DNA of 64,000 nt from Tenacibaculum haliotis (GTDB taxonomy: Bacteria; Bacteroidota; Bacteroidia; Flavobacteriales; Flavobacteriaceae). Below, piece after piece: positions 36,199 to 45,594 of the stretch. The position numbers were made by a program, and so were the translations under genes. The stretch's first letter is position 1. Each line of letters opens with the position of its first letter. Where the stretch lies: assembly GCF_025215075.1 (NCBI RefSeq), contig NZ_JAOBTH010000020.1, positions 34,590 to 98,589 of the forward strand, written 5' to 3'. Below the pieces are notes generated by a model. That model searched no databases. It was given only the letters and a program-made list of their open reading frames with translations, and was not told the DNA's origin.

Positions 36199-37100
36199 TA
36201 ATGAACAGGTATTTTTATGGTGTATGTTTTTCTGCTTTTATTATTAAGTTTAGTTTCTCGTAACCAAGGATTCACTAATTTTAAATCCTTATAAGTAATT
36301 CCGCAGTTCTTTGCAAAATCTGCAATATTTGTTATGGTGGTATCTACTTTAACTTCGTAGGTGTCTGGATAGGTATATAAATCTTCTTGATCGTAAGAAA
36401 AACCGTATTTTTTAGGGTTTGATAAAACTTCTTTTAAAGCTAAAATCCTAAAAATATATCTACCTGTTTCAGTGTTTAAGAGTAAATCATAATAGTCATC
36501 AACTTGTTGTTGTCTTAAACGTTGAGAGATTCTACCATTCCCCGCATTATATGCAGCAGCAGCTAAAGTCCAAGAACCTAGTTTTTTTTTAGCTCTTTTT
36601 AAATATTCGGCAGCAACTCGTGTCGACTTTTCTAAATTATAACGTTCATCTACGTTTTTATTAACTTCTAATCCATATTCACGACCCGTAGCAGGCATAA
36701 AGTGCCAATATCCAGCAGCACCTTTAGTAGAAGGGATGTTAATTAAAGCACTTTCTGCAACGCATAAGTATTTAAAATCATCAGGTAAGCCATATTCTGC
36801 TAATAATGGTTCTATAATAGGGAAAAATTTATTGGCGCGTTTTATCAGTAATAATCCGTTAGATTGCCAGTAAGTATTTACCAATAATTCACGATCCATA
36901 CGTTCTTTTATATCAGCTTTTTCTAAAGGAACTCGCTCGCCTGCTAATTCCATATGACTAGGCGTTTTTACGGCTCTAATTTCATAACTTTCAGCAACAT
37001 TTTTTATTTCGGGTTCGTTCGTTTGACTAATTGTATTTGTAAATAGTACAGCTACAAAAACAATAGTTAGTAGCGATAAAAATCGGATATATTTATTCAT
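36198..37100 (-). CDS. Membrane-bound lytic murein transglycosylase (MltD-like) with LysM-like end
   Basis: A 300-residue exported protein. After a signal sequence (FLSLLTIVFVAVLFTNTISQ) comes an SLT/goose-lysozyme-type domain: the catalytic glutamate in YLCVAESALINIPS near residue 114, GAAGYWHFMPATGREYGL near 129, and AAAAYNAGNGRISQRLR near 181. The last 45 residues (ADFAKNCGITYKDLKLVNPW) resemble a LysM peptidoglycan-binding unit. It cleaves murein glycan strands. Its start overlaps the hydrolase gene by 8 bases. Confidence 0.9.
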   Translation of the reverse strand: MNKYIRFLSLLTIVFVAVLFTNTISQTNEPEIKNVAESYEIRAVKTPSHMELAGERVPLEKADIKERMDRELLVNTYWQSNGLLLIKRANKFFPIIEPLLAEYGLPDDFKYLCVAESALINIPSTKGAAGYWHFMPATGREYGLEVNKNVDERYNLEKSTRVAAEYLKRAKKKLGSWTLAAAAYNAGNGRISQRLRQQQVDDYYDLLLNTETGRYIFRILALKEVLSNPKKYGFSYDQEDLYTYPDTYEVKVDTTITNIADFAKNCGITYKDLKLVNPWLRETKLNNKSRKTYTIKIPVH

Positions 37101-37773
37101 TTTCTTTCTTTTTAATTTTTGAACATTCTTTCTCTAAAATATTAGAAATAGTTTTGGCTTTATTTAAAACCATTATGTGTGTACCATTTTCTATTTCAAT
37201 GCTGTTTTTAATGTGTTTAAAAGGAAAAACTTCATCTTTTTTTCCATGTATATGCATAATATTGGCCAATGGTTTATCTTGTTGCCAATGTAGTACATTA
37301 TATATTGCCCATTGCAAATATTTAGGATCTCTAACAGAAAGATACATTTTGTATAATTCTGCTCTTTTCTTTAAATAATCATTAAAAAAATAATGTTCAT
37401 ATTTTTCGATATTTGCAATAATTTTTGAAGGGAAAATTTTATAAATCTTAGTTATTTGAGCTAATTTTAATCGTTTAGGAAGCTCTTCATTGCTTTTTAC
37501 ACTAGATATAATAATTACCTTTTTACAAGTGATAATTTTACTCATTTCTTGTACAAGTATGCCTCCGAAAGAAACACCAATTAATATGGGGTTTTCATGT
37601 TGAATTGCATTACACATTCTCTGTGCATACTCTTGTATACTTTCATTTATTGATGTTGGGATTAACCATTCTAAAAAATAAAGTTCGAAGTATTCTTCAG
37701 GCAATGAAAGGTACTCAAATATTTTAGAACTAGCGGCTAAACCAGGCATAAAATAAATAGGCGTTTTTGCCAT
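37093..37773 (-). CDS. Alpha/beta hydrolase
   Basis: A 226-residue alpha/beta-hydrolase fold protein. The oxyanion/entry text IYFMPGLAASSKIFEYL is at the N terminus, the nucleophile elbow GVSFGGILVQEM near residue 66, an Asp in MHIHGKKDEVFPFKHI near 177 and the last His in ENGTHIMVL near 202, so a Ser-Asp-His triad is plausible. The substrate is unknown. Both ends overlap neighbours by a few bases (1 and 8), indicating coupled translation with the DUF6438 lipoprotein and the lytic transglycosylase. Confidence 0.82.
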   Translation of the reverse strand: MAKTPIYFMPGLAASSKIFEYLSLPEEYFELYFLEWLIPTSINESIQEYAQRMCNAIQHENPILIGVSFGGILVQEMSKIITCKKVIIISSVKSNEELPKRLKLAQITKIYKIFPSKIIANIEKYEHYFFNDYLKKRAELYKMYLSVRDPKYLQWAIYNVLHWQQDKPLANIMHIHGKKDEVFPFKHIKNSIEIENGTHIMVLNKAKTISNILEKECSKIKKKENE

Positions 37774-38516
37774 TATTCAAAGAATTTTTTATCAAGTAAA
37801 AGACCTTCAATATATTCATGTATATCAATTAATTCATCCGGAATTTCATTCCATAAACGAATTTTAACTTGTTTTCCGTTACTTACAATATACGTACTTG
37901 CTAAATCAGTTATACGCGGGTCATCGTATGTGTCTTTAAATTCGTTAAAATCTTTTTTAGCAAGCATTTTAGTAAGTTGTTCTAACTGATTACTGGTAAG
38001 TGTAAACTCATGAGTTCCTTTTTCAAGTACGTATTTAATTCCGTTGTAGGTAACATTACCATTTTTATCAATAGTAACATTATAAACAACGCAATCTCCA
38101 AAACAAGGTGTTTTTCGAATGCTTATTAGTGTGTTTTCTTCTTTGCTAATTAATTCACTCAATGTTTCTTTTGTATTGATATCAACCAGTCTAAAAGCAT
38201 TTGTTTTTTGTAATTTATCTAACCAAAAAGTTCTTTTCCCTTCGGGAACGGCAATTATTCCAATCTTTGAAGAGCTCTTGTTATATACCATTTTACGAAA
38301 CGTTAAACCGCTATTTTTAAGCAATGATTTAGCATCTTCTATTTTCTTAGGGTTTTTAAAAACTACAATTAATTCGTTTTCAGCTATTTTAGGTTTTTCG
38401 ATTGCTTTTTCAACTACTATTTCTTTTTCGATAGGTTTAACCTCCTTTTTTTGTTCCTTTTTAGGAGCGTTACAGGCTAAGATTAAAGCGAAAAACAATA
38501 CTAGTAGGTATTTCAT
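37773..38516 (-). CDS. DUF6438 domain lipoprotein
   Basis: A 247-residue lipoprotein: MKYLLVLFFALILAC gives a lipobox. A Lys/Glu-rich linker follows. The C-terminal half is the DUF6438 domain, marked by SIRKTPCFGDCVVYNVTI near residue 134 with its two cysteines. The N-terminal half (VVFKNPKKIEDAKSLLKNSG) is unassigned. Function unknown; probably in the envelope. TAATG overlap with the hydrolase gene shows coupling, and the gene lies 37 bases after mtaB. Confidence 0.82.
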   Translation of the reverse strand: MKYLLVLFFALILACNAPKKEQKKEVKPIEKEIVVEKAIEKPKIAENELIVVFKNPKKIEDAKSLLKNSGLTFRKMVYNKSSSKIGIIAVPEGKRTFWLDKLQKTNAFRLVDINTKETLSELISKEENTLISIRKTPCFGDCVVYNVTIDKNGNVTYNGIKYVLEKGTHEFTLTSNQLEQLTKMLAKKDFNEFKDTYDDPRITDLASTYIVSNGKQVKIRLWNEIPDELIDIHEYIEGLLLDKKFFE

Positions 38517-38553
38517 AATTTTATTTTAAGGTAGTTGAAAAACTATTCACAAT

Positions 38554-39888
38554 TTAAGCAATAACTTCGTTTTTTACAAAGTTAAAACGAACTAAACCGT
38601 CCTCGTCAATTTCGGTTAAGGAAACAGTATGCAGTGTGTTTACCAACTCCGGGTTCCAAGGTGTTTTTACTTTTACATAATTCTGAGTAAATCCGTGAAT
38701 ATAACCTTCTTTATTTTCACTTTCAAAAAGTACCGTTAACGTATTTCCTATTTGAGTTTCATAAAAAGCCCTACGTTTTTTAACAGATAAACCACGTAAC
38801 ATTTTACTACGTTTTGCACGTACATTTTTGGCAACTACACCATCCATATCAACAGCTTCTGTATTAGGTCTTTCAGAATAGGTAAATACATGTAAATACG
38901 AAATGTCCATTTCGTTTAAATAGTTGTAGGTTTCTAAAAATAATTCGTCTGTTTCACCAGGAAAACCAACAATAACGTCTACACCAATACAAGCATTTGG
39001 CATTACTTCTTTTATTCTAGTAACTCTATTTGTATAGGTTTGCGTTAAATAACGACGCTTCATTTTTTTTAACAATTCATCAGAACCAGATTGCAACGGA
39101 ATGTGGAAATGCGGAACAAAAGTGTTAGATTTAGAAACAAAATCGATCGTTTCATCTTTTAATAAATTAGGTTCGATAGACGATATTCGCAAACGGTGGA
39201 TTCCATCAACTTTATCTAATTCTTTAACCAATTCTAAGAAAGTATGTTCATGTTTTTTGTTACCAAACTCACCTTTACCGTAATCACCAATATTTACACC
39301 AGTTAAAACGATCTCTTTAATTCCTCTTTCTGATATTTCTTTGGCATTTTTTAAAACGTTCTCTAAAGTATCAGATCTAGAAATTCCTCTTGCCAACGGA
39401 ATTGTACAATACGTACATTTATAATCACAACCATCTTGTACTTTTAAGAAAGCACGGGTACGATCGCCAATAGAATAGGCACCAACATAAGAATCGGCTT
39501 CTTCAATTTCGCAAGAATGTACTTCGCCAATATCGTTTTTAGTTAAATCGTTGATGTAACTAGTAACATTAAATTTTTCGGTAGCACCTAAAACTAAATC
39601 TACACCATTAACATTGGCTAATTCTTCTGGTTTTAATTGCGCATAGCAACCTACACCAATTATAAAAGCATCTTCATTTTGTTTTAAAGCTGATTTTACA
39701 ATCGATTTAAAACGTTTATCAGCATTGTCAGTAACCGAACATGTATTAATTACATATATAGCTGCTTTTTCATCAAACTCAACGCGTTCAAAACCTTCAG
39801 AAACAAAATTTCTAGCAATAGTTGAAGTTTCAGAAAAATTTAATTTACATCCTAAAGTGTAAAAAGCTACTTTTTTATCTACGTTCAT
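38554..39888 (-). CDS. mtaB: tRNA (N6-L-threonylcarbamoyladenosine37-C2)-methylthiotransferase
   Basis: MtaB converts t6A to ms2t6A at position 37 of tRNAs. About 444 residues. The N-terminal MTTase domain has VAFYTLGCKLNFSET with the first cluster cysteine, then NTCSVTDNADKR and GVGCYAQLKPEE. The radical SAM motif is DGCDYKCTYCTIPLARG near residue 145. A C-terminal TRAM domain follows (YETQIGNTLTVLFE). ATG 39888 (MNVDKKVAF) is preferred over ATG 39915. It is first in the five-gene minus operon. Confidence 0.95.
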   Translation of the reverse strand: MNVDKKVAFYTLGCKLNFSETSTIARNFVSEGFERVEFDEKAAIYVINTCSVTDNADKRFKSIVKSALKQNEDAFIIGVGCYAQLKPEELANVNGVDLVLGATEKFNVTSYINDLTKNDIGEVHSCEIEEADSYVGAYSIGDRTRAFLKVQDGCDYKCTYCTIPLARGISRSDTLENVLKNAKEISERGIKEIVLTGVNIGDYGKGEFGNKKHEHTFLELVKELDKVDGIHRLRISSIEPNLLKDETIDFVSKSNTFVPHFHIPLQSGSDELLKKMKRRYLTQTYTNRVTRIKEVMPNACIGVDVIVGFPGETDELFLETYNYLNEMDISYLHVFTYSERPNTEAVDMDGVVAKNVRAKRSKMLRGLSVKKRRAFYETQIGNTLTVLFESENKEGYIHGFTQNYVKVKTPWNPELVNTLHTVSLTEIDEDGLVRFNFVKNEVIA

Positions 39889-39997
39889 TCTTTTAATATC
39901 CTTAATAAAAAACAAAAGTCTTGTGTAAGTCTTTAATTTTTTAGAAGTTCGTATGGTGTATTTTTATAAATCTGTTTTAGACAGTATTTATTAATGG

Positions 39998-40005
39998 CAA
40001 AATTA
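39998..40005 (-). promoter_or_regulatory. -7 box for the mtaB operon
   Basis: CAAAATTA on the plus strand is TAATTTTG on the minus strand, an exact TAnnTTTG match about 110 bases before the preferred mtaB start. Confidence 0.55.
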
Positions 40006-40015
40006 CAATTTATTC

Positions 40016-40513
40016 ATGATTTTTGAAACCGAAAGATTACGCATTAGAAAACTTCTTTTAACTGACTTAAAACTTTTTTTTAAGCTAGAAAGTAATCCTG
40101 TAGTTTTACAATATGCAACAGGTGAAATTAAAACGATTGTTGCGTGTGAAGTAGAACTTAAAGAATTGATAGATAAGTATGATAAGCCTAAAAATGATTT
40201 TTGGATTTATGCTATCGAACGAAAAACTGATAAGAAGTTTATAGGAACCGTTGCTTTGGTAAAAGACAATATAGATGATGAAATAGGGTATCGGTTTATT
40301 GAAGAATATTGGGGTAAAGGATATGCAACTGAAATTTGCAAAGGACTAATTTCTTATTGTAAATTTGTAGGGATGAAAAAAATTGTAGGCTATGTAGTTG
40401 ATGAAAATATCGCTTCAGCTAAAATATTAAAGCGATTTAATTTTACAGAAGTAAAGAAATTTATTAGTGATGATATCGGCTTGCCAGAAACTAAATACGA
40501 ATTAATATTATGA
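40016..40513 (+). CDS. GNAT family N-acetyltransferase
   Basis: A 165-residue acetyltransferase of the RimJ/RimL-like type (FETERLRIRKLLLTDLKLFF at the start). The acetyl-CoA loop region is IGYRFIEEYWGKGYATEICK near residue 87, then GYVVDENIASAKILKRFNF near 122. Its acceptor is unknown. The stop overlaps the next ATG by 4 bases (ATGA), forming an operon with the ABM-domain gene. Confidence 0.88.
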   Translation: MIFETERLRIRKLLLTDLKLFFKLESNPVVLQYATGEIKTIVACEVELKELIDKYDKPKNDFWIYAIERKTDKKFIGTVALVKDNIDDEIGYRFIEEYWGKGYATEICKGLISYCKFVGMKKIVGYVVDENIASAKILKRFNFTEVKKFISDDIGLPETKYELIL

Positions 40514-40827
40514 TTGAAAATTCATTAACACCACCGTATTACGCGGTTGTATTTACAACAGTATTGTCTGAAAACCAAGAAGGATATGAAGACATGAATA
40601 AAAGAATGGTAGAATTAGCAAAACAACAAGAAGGTTATTTAGGAGCTGAATCAGCTCGGTCGGAAGTTGGAATTACCGTTTCATATTGGCGAAGTTTGGA
40701 TGCTATTACAAAATGGAAAAACAACTTGTTGCATATAGAAGCTAGAGAAAAAGGAAGAGAAAAATGGTATACAAAATACCAGCTCCGAATTTGTAAGGTA
40801 GAGCGAGAATATGGATTTGAAAAATAA
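40510..40827 (+). CDS. Antibiotic biosynthesis monooxygenase (ABM) domain protein
   Basis: A 105-residue protein with an ABM/dimeric ferredoxin-like fold: YYAVVFTTVLSENQEGYEDM at the start, AKQQEGYLGAESARSEVG in the middle and SYWRSLDAITKWKNNLLHIE. Such proteins are often small haem- or quinol-handling oxygenases, but many have no known substrate. Its start overlaps the GNAT gene by four bases; DUF4442 follows after 10 bases. Confidence 0.85.
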   Translation: MIENSLTPPYYAVVFTTVLSENQEGYEDMNKRMVELAKQQEGYLGAESARSEVGITVSYWRSLDAITKWKNNLLHIEAREKGREKWYTKYQLRICKVEREYGFEK

Positions 40828-40837
40828 TAACAATTAA

Positions 40838-41350
40838 ATGTACGCAACAATATCTAAGGTTTTAAGTACTTTTTTAAAACAAAGTACTATTTTTAAATAC
40901 GGATTTAATATTTCGCCAATGTATCGTAGATCGACAGGGAAAATTATTGAAGTATCTGATGATTTGTTTAATGTAAAAGTTAAAATACCTATTAGTTATA
41001 AGAACAAAAACTATGTAGGTTCTATTTTCGGAGGAAGTTTATTTTCAGCCACCGATCCTGTTTTTATGATTCAGTTAATGAATGTTTTAGGAAACGATTA
41101 TGTAGTTTGGGATAAAAGTGCCAATATTAAATTTAAAAGACCTGCAAAATCAAATTCGTATGTTAATTTTATTTTTACTGAAGATGAAATTCAGCAAATA
41201 AAAGAACGACTAAAAAATGAGCAAGAAATAGATTTACAAAAAGAAATTAAAATTACAAATAAAGATGCTTCAATTACATATGCTGAAGTTTCTAAAATCA
41301 TATACATTGCAGATAAATCATATTATAAAAACAAAAGAAAAAACAAGTAA
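40838..41350 (+). CDS. DUF4442 (hotdog-fold thioesterase-like) protein
   Basis: A 170-residue protein with the DUF4442 hotdog pattern: YGFNISPMYRRSTGKIIEVS, YVGSIFGGSLFSATDPVFMI near residue 64, and DKSANIKFKRPAKSNSYVNF. It is similar to acyl-CoA thioesterases, without a proven substrate. It is part of the GNAT-ABM run. The substrate-binding lipoprotein frame begins inside its 3' end, so the two genes overlap by up to 86 bases depending on the start used. Confidence 0.82.
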   Translation: MYATISKVLSTFLKQSTIFKYGFNISPMYRRSTGKIIEVSDDLFNVKVKIPISYKNKNYVGSIFGGSLFSATDPVFMIQLMNVLGNDYVVWDKSANIKFKRPAKSNSYVNFIFTEDEIQQIKERLKNEQEIDLQKEIKITNKDASITYAEVSKIIYIADKSYYKNKRKNK

Positions 41351-42941
41351 ATTTCTTATTTTAATAGTCCTTTTTATAAGTTTTTATTCTTGTACTAAAG
41401 AAGCCAGTTCTTTTTCTGAAACTCAGGTTTTTCGTTATAACGAACACTCTAATATTACTTCTTTAGATCCTGCTTTTGCAAAAGACCAACGTAATATTTG
41501 GGCGGTAAATCAATTGTTTAATGGTTTGGTTCAGTTAGATGATAGTTTGCATGTACAACCCGACATTGCTAAAAACTGGGCGATTTCTGAAGACGGAAAA
41601 ACATATAAGTTTACTTTAAGAAACGATGTGAAATTTCATAAACATTCGCTATTCGGAAAAGATTCAACAAGAAACGTAACAGCTCATGACTTTGAATATT
41701 CATTTAATAGATTATTACATAAAAACGTAGCCTCTCCAGGAGGTTGGGTTTTGCAAAACGTAGCAGATTTTAAAGCTGAAAATGATTCGCTTTTTACAAT
41801 CAATTTAAAACAGCCTTTTCCGCCTTTTTTAGGGTTGTTGGCAATGAAATATTGTTCTGTGATACCGAAAGAAGCAGTGACTTATTTTGGGAATTCTTTT
41901 AGAGCAAATCCAATAGGTACGGGTCCTTTTAAATTTAAATTATGGGTAGAAAACACGAAGTTGGTGTTGCGTAAAAACCCGTTGTTTTATGAAAAGGATA
42001 TAACAGGGAATTCATTGCCTTATTTAGAAGCTGTCGCAATTACTTTTTTACCTGACAAGCAGAGTGAATTTTTGCAATTTATACAAGGAAACCTCGATTT
42101 TATGAAAAGTTTAGATGCTTCTTATAAAGATGATATTTTAAATACAAACGGAACTTTAAAAGAGAAATATGTTGGTAAAATTAAGATGGAAACCGGTGCA
42201 TATTTGAATACTGAGTATTTAGGTATTTATTTAGATGGTGAAAATGAAGAACCAACGAAATCAAAATTAATAAGGCAAGCTATAAATTACGGATTTGATC
42301 GTGTGAAAATGATTAAGTTTTTAAGAAATGGAATAGGAACACCTGCTACAAGTGGATTTATACCAAAAGGATTACCGTCATTTAATAATCAAAAAGGATA
42401 TTCTTATCAGCCAGAAAAAGCGGCTGCGTTGGTTGCGAAATACATAAAAGAAACAGGAAATAAAAACCCGGAAATAACGATCACGACAAATGGTAATTAT
42501 TTAGATTTATGTGAGTTTATACAACGTGAATTACAAAATATAGGTTTACAAACCAAGGTAGATGTAATTCCGCCTTCAACTTTGCGACAAGGAAAATCGA
42601 GTGGAAAGCTACCCGTTTTTAGAGCAAGTTGGATTGCTGATTATCCTGATGCAGAAAATTATGTGTCGCTATTTTATAGTAAAAATTTTACACCAAATGG
42701 ACCAAATTATACGCATTTTAAGAATGAGAAATTTGATGAGCTATATGAGAACTCAATAAAGGAAGTCGACGTTAAAAAGCGTTATGAATTATATCAGCAA
42801 ATGGATAGTGTTATTATAGAGGAAGCTCCGATTGTTCCGTTATATTACGATGAAGTAATTCGTTTTAGTCAAAAAAACATTCAAGGATTGGGAATAAATC
42901 CTATTGATTTACTGAATTTGAAGCGTGTTAAAAAGAACTAA
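41280..42941 (+). CDS. ABC transporter peptide-binding lipoprotein (SBP family 5)
   Basis: A DppA/OppA-type extracytoplasmic solute-binding protein of about 550 residues. TKEKTSKFLILIVLFISFYS ends in a lipobox cysteine. NITSLDPAFAKDQRNIWAVN and LAKNWAISEDGKTYKFTLR-like text (DIAKNWAISEDGKTYKFTLR) are typical. No permease or ATPase is adjacent. Start is uncertain: ATG 41265, ATG 41280 and TTG 41307 are in frame; TTG 41307 would give the best signal peptide. The 5' end overlaps DUF4442 in another frame. Confidence 0.85.
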   Translation: MLKFLKSYTLQINHIIKTKEKTSKFLILIVLFISFYSCTKEASSFSETQVFRYNEHSNITSLDPAFAKDQRNIWAVNQLFNGLVQLDDSLHVQPDIAKNWAISEDGKTYKFTLRNDVKFHKHSLFGKDSTRNVTAHDFEYSFNRLLHKNVASPGGWVLQNVADFKAENDSLFTINLKQPFPPFLGLLAMKYCSVIPKEAVTYFGNSFRANPIGTGPFKFKLWVENTKLVLRKNPLFYEKDITGNSLPYLEAVAITFLPDKQSEFLQFIQGNLDFMKSLDASYKDDILNTNGTLKEKYVGKIKMETGAYLNTEYLGIYLDGENEEPTKSKLIRQAINYGFDRVKMIKFLRNGIGTPATSGFIPKGLPSFNNQKGYSYQPEKAAALVAKYIKETGNKNPEITITTNGNYLDLCEFIQRELQNIGLQTKVDVIPPSTLRQGKSSGKLPVFRASWIADYPDAENYVSLFYSKNFTPNGPNYTHFKNEKFDELYENSIKEVDVKKRYELYQQMDSVIIEEAPIVPLYYDEVIRFSQKNIQGLGINPIDLLNLKRVKKN

Positions 42942-42946
42942 TTTAA

Positions 42947-43960
42947 TTACCAGTGTAAGCGTGTCATAATAGGGTAGTGGTCTGATAATTTAATGTCACT
43001 ATATGTTTTGTATTGATTTATAGTGGCTTTATTATCCGTGAAAATAAAATCGATACGCATTGGATACATATATCTAAAAGATTTACCTAAGCCAGTACCA
43101 GCCTTTAAAAACGCATCTTTTTTGTTTTTTGATAGTTTTTGATATACCCAAGAATAAGCTGTGTTATTAAAATCGCCACACACGATTTTTTTTCCTTTCC
43201 AAGAATATTCATGTTGTAAAATAAGTTCTGCTTGAGCTACTTGTTTTTCAAAACCATTTGCGAGACGTTTAAATAAACGCTCAGAGTCTTTTTGCCCGAA
43301 ATTTACTTCCTCCGGATTTATTTTTAAAGATTCTAAATGCACATTGTATACACGTATAGTATCCTTGTTTTTTACAATATCAGCAAAAATAGTATTGTTA
43401 GCGCTTTTTTTGAAATTTAAAGAACCAGAGTTTACAATTGGATATTTTGAGTAAATGGCAAGTCCGAATTTATTGGCTTTCGATTTCGTTTTAATGTATT
43501 TATACGGGAGTTTTATGTCTAATAATTCTGACCTATAAAATTCTTGCATTGTAATAACATCAGGATTCTCGTTGTTAATAAATTCATATATTTTTTGTTC
43601 GGTAGTAACGTCATCCAAATGCTTGTAATGATTAAATAAACGAACATTATAACTCATTACTTTTAAGTCGTTATTTAGTATAATTTCTTTTCCCGAAAAC
43701 TTTATGAGTGGAGGTGAAATAAACCAGCCTATCACTAATACAACTAGAGATAAAAAAGCATTTTTGTGTGCTTTAAGTAACCAATACACAAAAAAAGTGA
43801 TATTTAAAATAAATAAAAGAGGTACAAACAAACTAAAAACCGCAAGCGCAGGAATTGTTTTAGGAGATATAAAAGGCAACACATAAGAAAGTAACAAAAC
43901 AGTTGCGAAAACTGAATTGATAAAGAATAACAACTTATATACAAGTGATTGTTTTTTCAT
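42947..43960 (-). CDS. Membrane-anchored endonuclease/exonuclease/phosphatase protein
   Basis: A 337-residue protein. Three hydrophobic segments fill about residues 9-95 and the EEP domain follows. Metal and catalytic landmarks: DLKVMSYNVRLFNHY near residue 100, VITMQEFYRSE near 136, GDFNNTAYSWVY near 261 and LSDHYPIMTRL at the end. It could be a nuclease or a phospholipase/phosphodiesterase acting at the membrane. It runs together with the two rhomboid genes (4-base gap). Confidence 0.88.
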   Translation of the reverse strand: MKKQSLVYKLLFFINSVFATVLLLSYVLPFISPKTIPALAVFSLFVPLLFILNITFFVYWLLKAHKNAFLSLVVLVIGWFISPPLIKFSGKEIILNNDLKVMSYNVRLFNHYKHLDDVTTEQKIYEFINNENPDVITMQEFYRSELLDIKLPYKYIKTKSKANKFGLAIYSKYPIVNSGSLNFKKSANNTIFADIVKNKDTIRVYNVHLESLKINPEEVNFGQKDSERLFKRLANGFEKQVAQAELILQHEYSWKGKKIVCGDFNNTAYSWVYQKLSKNKKDAFLKAGTGLGKSFRYMYPMRIDFIFTDNKATINQYKTYSDIKLSDHYPIMTRLHW

Positions 43961-43964
43961 TTAA

Positions 43965-44825
43965 TTATTTACCTTCTTTGAATAAAAAATCTTTTTCACT
44001 TTTGGTTAAAGTGTCATAGCCCGATTTACTTATTTTATCTAAAATAAGATCTATTTCTTTTTGGTTTTCTGATTTTTTAAAAGTGTTTTTTGACGTTTTT
44101 TTATTTGATTTATAAACTGTTTTTAAAGGTTTTTCTTTCTTTTTAAAGAATTTTTTTAAAGGTTTTAGAATCTCTAATTCTTTATTGCTTGCTCTTACAA
44201 CATATAAAAAACCAAATAAAGCACCACCGATGTGCGCAAGATGACCGCCAGCATTACCAGCAGGAATTTGTATAACATCAATAGCGATCCAAATGCAAGC
44301 TAATACCCATAATTTCACAAAACCAATTAAAGGAAACTTTAATTCGTAATTAGGAATATAGGTTGCAATACCTATAAAAATTGCCGAAATACCTGCGGAT
44401 GCTCCTAAAAGCACACTGTTGTCTGCTATTCGTTGCAATGCAGGAAAAAAATTATAACTCGCAATAAAAATAATCCCACCAAAAAGTGTTCCTAAAAGAT
44501 AAAAATTTAGCAGTTGTTTTGAGGTAAAATATTGTTTAAAAAGGTGACCAATGTAAAATAAAGCAATTAAGTTTAAGAGTATATGAAGAAAACTAGTGTG
44601 TAAAAATCCATAGGTAATAATTGTCCACGGTTTAGATAAAAAATCATCAAAATTGGCAGGTAAAGAAAACCATTCAACCAATAAATTATTATTAGATTGA
44701 AATAAAAAACCAAAGGTATTGGTAATAAAAACTAATAAAAAAACAGCAAGGTTTACATAGATAAGTTGTTCTACAATACCTGCATTTTTAAAACGATATT
44801 TTAAGTTTTCTAAAGTGTTCATCAA
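43965..44825 (-). CDS. Rhomboid family intramembrane serine protease with C-terminal tail
   Basis: A 286-residue rhomboid. Six membrane segments are likely. The first-loop block WTIITYGFLHTSFLHILLNL is near residue 67, the catalytic serine in LLGASAGISAIFIG near 138, and the catalytic histidine in GGHLAHIGGALFGF near 192. After residue 215 there is a long lysine-rich soluble tail (PLKKFFKKKEKPLKTVY). It is paired with a second rhomboid gene 35 bases upstream in the same operon. Confidence 0.92.
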   Translation of the reverse strand: MMNTLENLKYRFKNAGIVEQLIYVNLAVFLLVFITNTFGFLFQSNNNLLVEWFSLPANFDDFLSKPWTIITYGFLHTSFLHILLNLIALFYIGHLFKQYFTSKQLLNFYLLGTLFGGIIFIASYNFFPALQRIADNSVLLGASAGISAIFIGIATYIPNYELKFPLIGFVKLWVLACIWIAIDVIQIPAGNAGGHLAHIGGALFGFLYVVRASNKELEILKPLKKFFKKKEKPLKTVYKSNKKTSKNTFKKSENQKEIDLILDKISKSGYDTLTKSEKDFLFKEGK

Positions 44826-44860
44826 TTTTCTTTTTCTTTCAAGGAATCTAATATACTACA

Positions 44861-45586
44861 TTAATGAGCTTTGAATTGATTTTTTTTCCAATACCAAGCA
44901 ATAATAAAACCAATAATTGCACCTCCAATATGTGCAAAATGCGCAATGTTACCAATTGAATATTTTGTAACGCCAAAAAATAAATCACTAGCAATCATTA
45001 CAGGAATAAAGTATTTAGCTGCAATTGGCACTGGAAAAAATATCAATGCTAATTTTGCATCTGGAAACGTTAATCCGAAGGCAACTAATATACCATAAAC
45101 AGCACCAGAAGCACCAACGGCAGGCGTGTGGTACAAGCTGTAAAACTCGCTCATTGTTCTGTTAGAAAGTGTTATTATATTTTCATTGTACTGCCCTGTA
45201 GTTAAAATGTTTTGTATTTCTGAAGGAGAAATTCCTAAAGCAGTTATTTGCTCGTAAATACCATTAAATTGATAATAATTTACAAGTGTATATATCAAAC
45301 CTGCACCGATACCTGCAGAGAAGTAAAAAAACAAAAATTTATTTCTACCCCACATTTGTTCTAAAGGAGTACCAAAAGCCCATAACGCATACATGTTAAA
45401 AAGTAAATGCATTGTTCCGCCATGCATAAAAGTATGCGTAACGTATTGCCAAACACCAAAATGCTCATTTTGAGGATAATGTAAAGCAAATATATTTGTT
45501 AAGTCTAAATTTAAAAATTGCGGTAAAAAATACATAATCACGTTAATGATTATTAAGTGTTTTATAGCGTCAGTTAATTTTCCCAT
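44861..45586 (-). CDS. Rhomboid family intramembrane serine protease
   Basis: A 241-residue rhomboid with six membrane segments. WQYVTHTFMHGGTMHLLFNM is near residue 46, the catalytic Ser in PAVGASGAVYGILVAFG near 154 and the catalytic His in NIAHFAHIGGAIIGFIIAWY near 212. It lacks the extended basic tail of its neighbour, so the two are not a recent duplicate. It is 8 bases after mutL; the set is mutL-rhomboid-rhomboid-EEP. Confidence 0.93.
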   Translation of the reverse strand: MGKLTDAIKHLIIINVIMYFLPQFLNLDLTNIFALHYPQNEHFGVWQYVTHTFMHGGTMHLLFNMYALWAFGTPLEQMWGRNKFLFFYFSAGIGAGLIYTLVNYYQFNGIYEQITALGISPSEIQNILTTGQYNENIITLSNRTMSEFYSLYHTPAVGASGAVYGILVAFGLTFPDAKLALIFFPVPIAAKYFIPVMIASDLFFGVTKYSIGNIAHFAHIGGAIIGFIIAWYWKKNQFKAH

Positions 45587-45594
45587 GTGTTGTT

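Noticed and set aside
43965..45586. The two rhomboid genes as a recent tandem duplication
   Set aside because: They share only family motifs; lengths, tails and loop sequences differ widely, so they are old paralogues.
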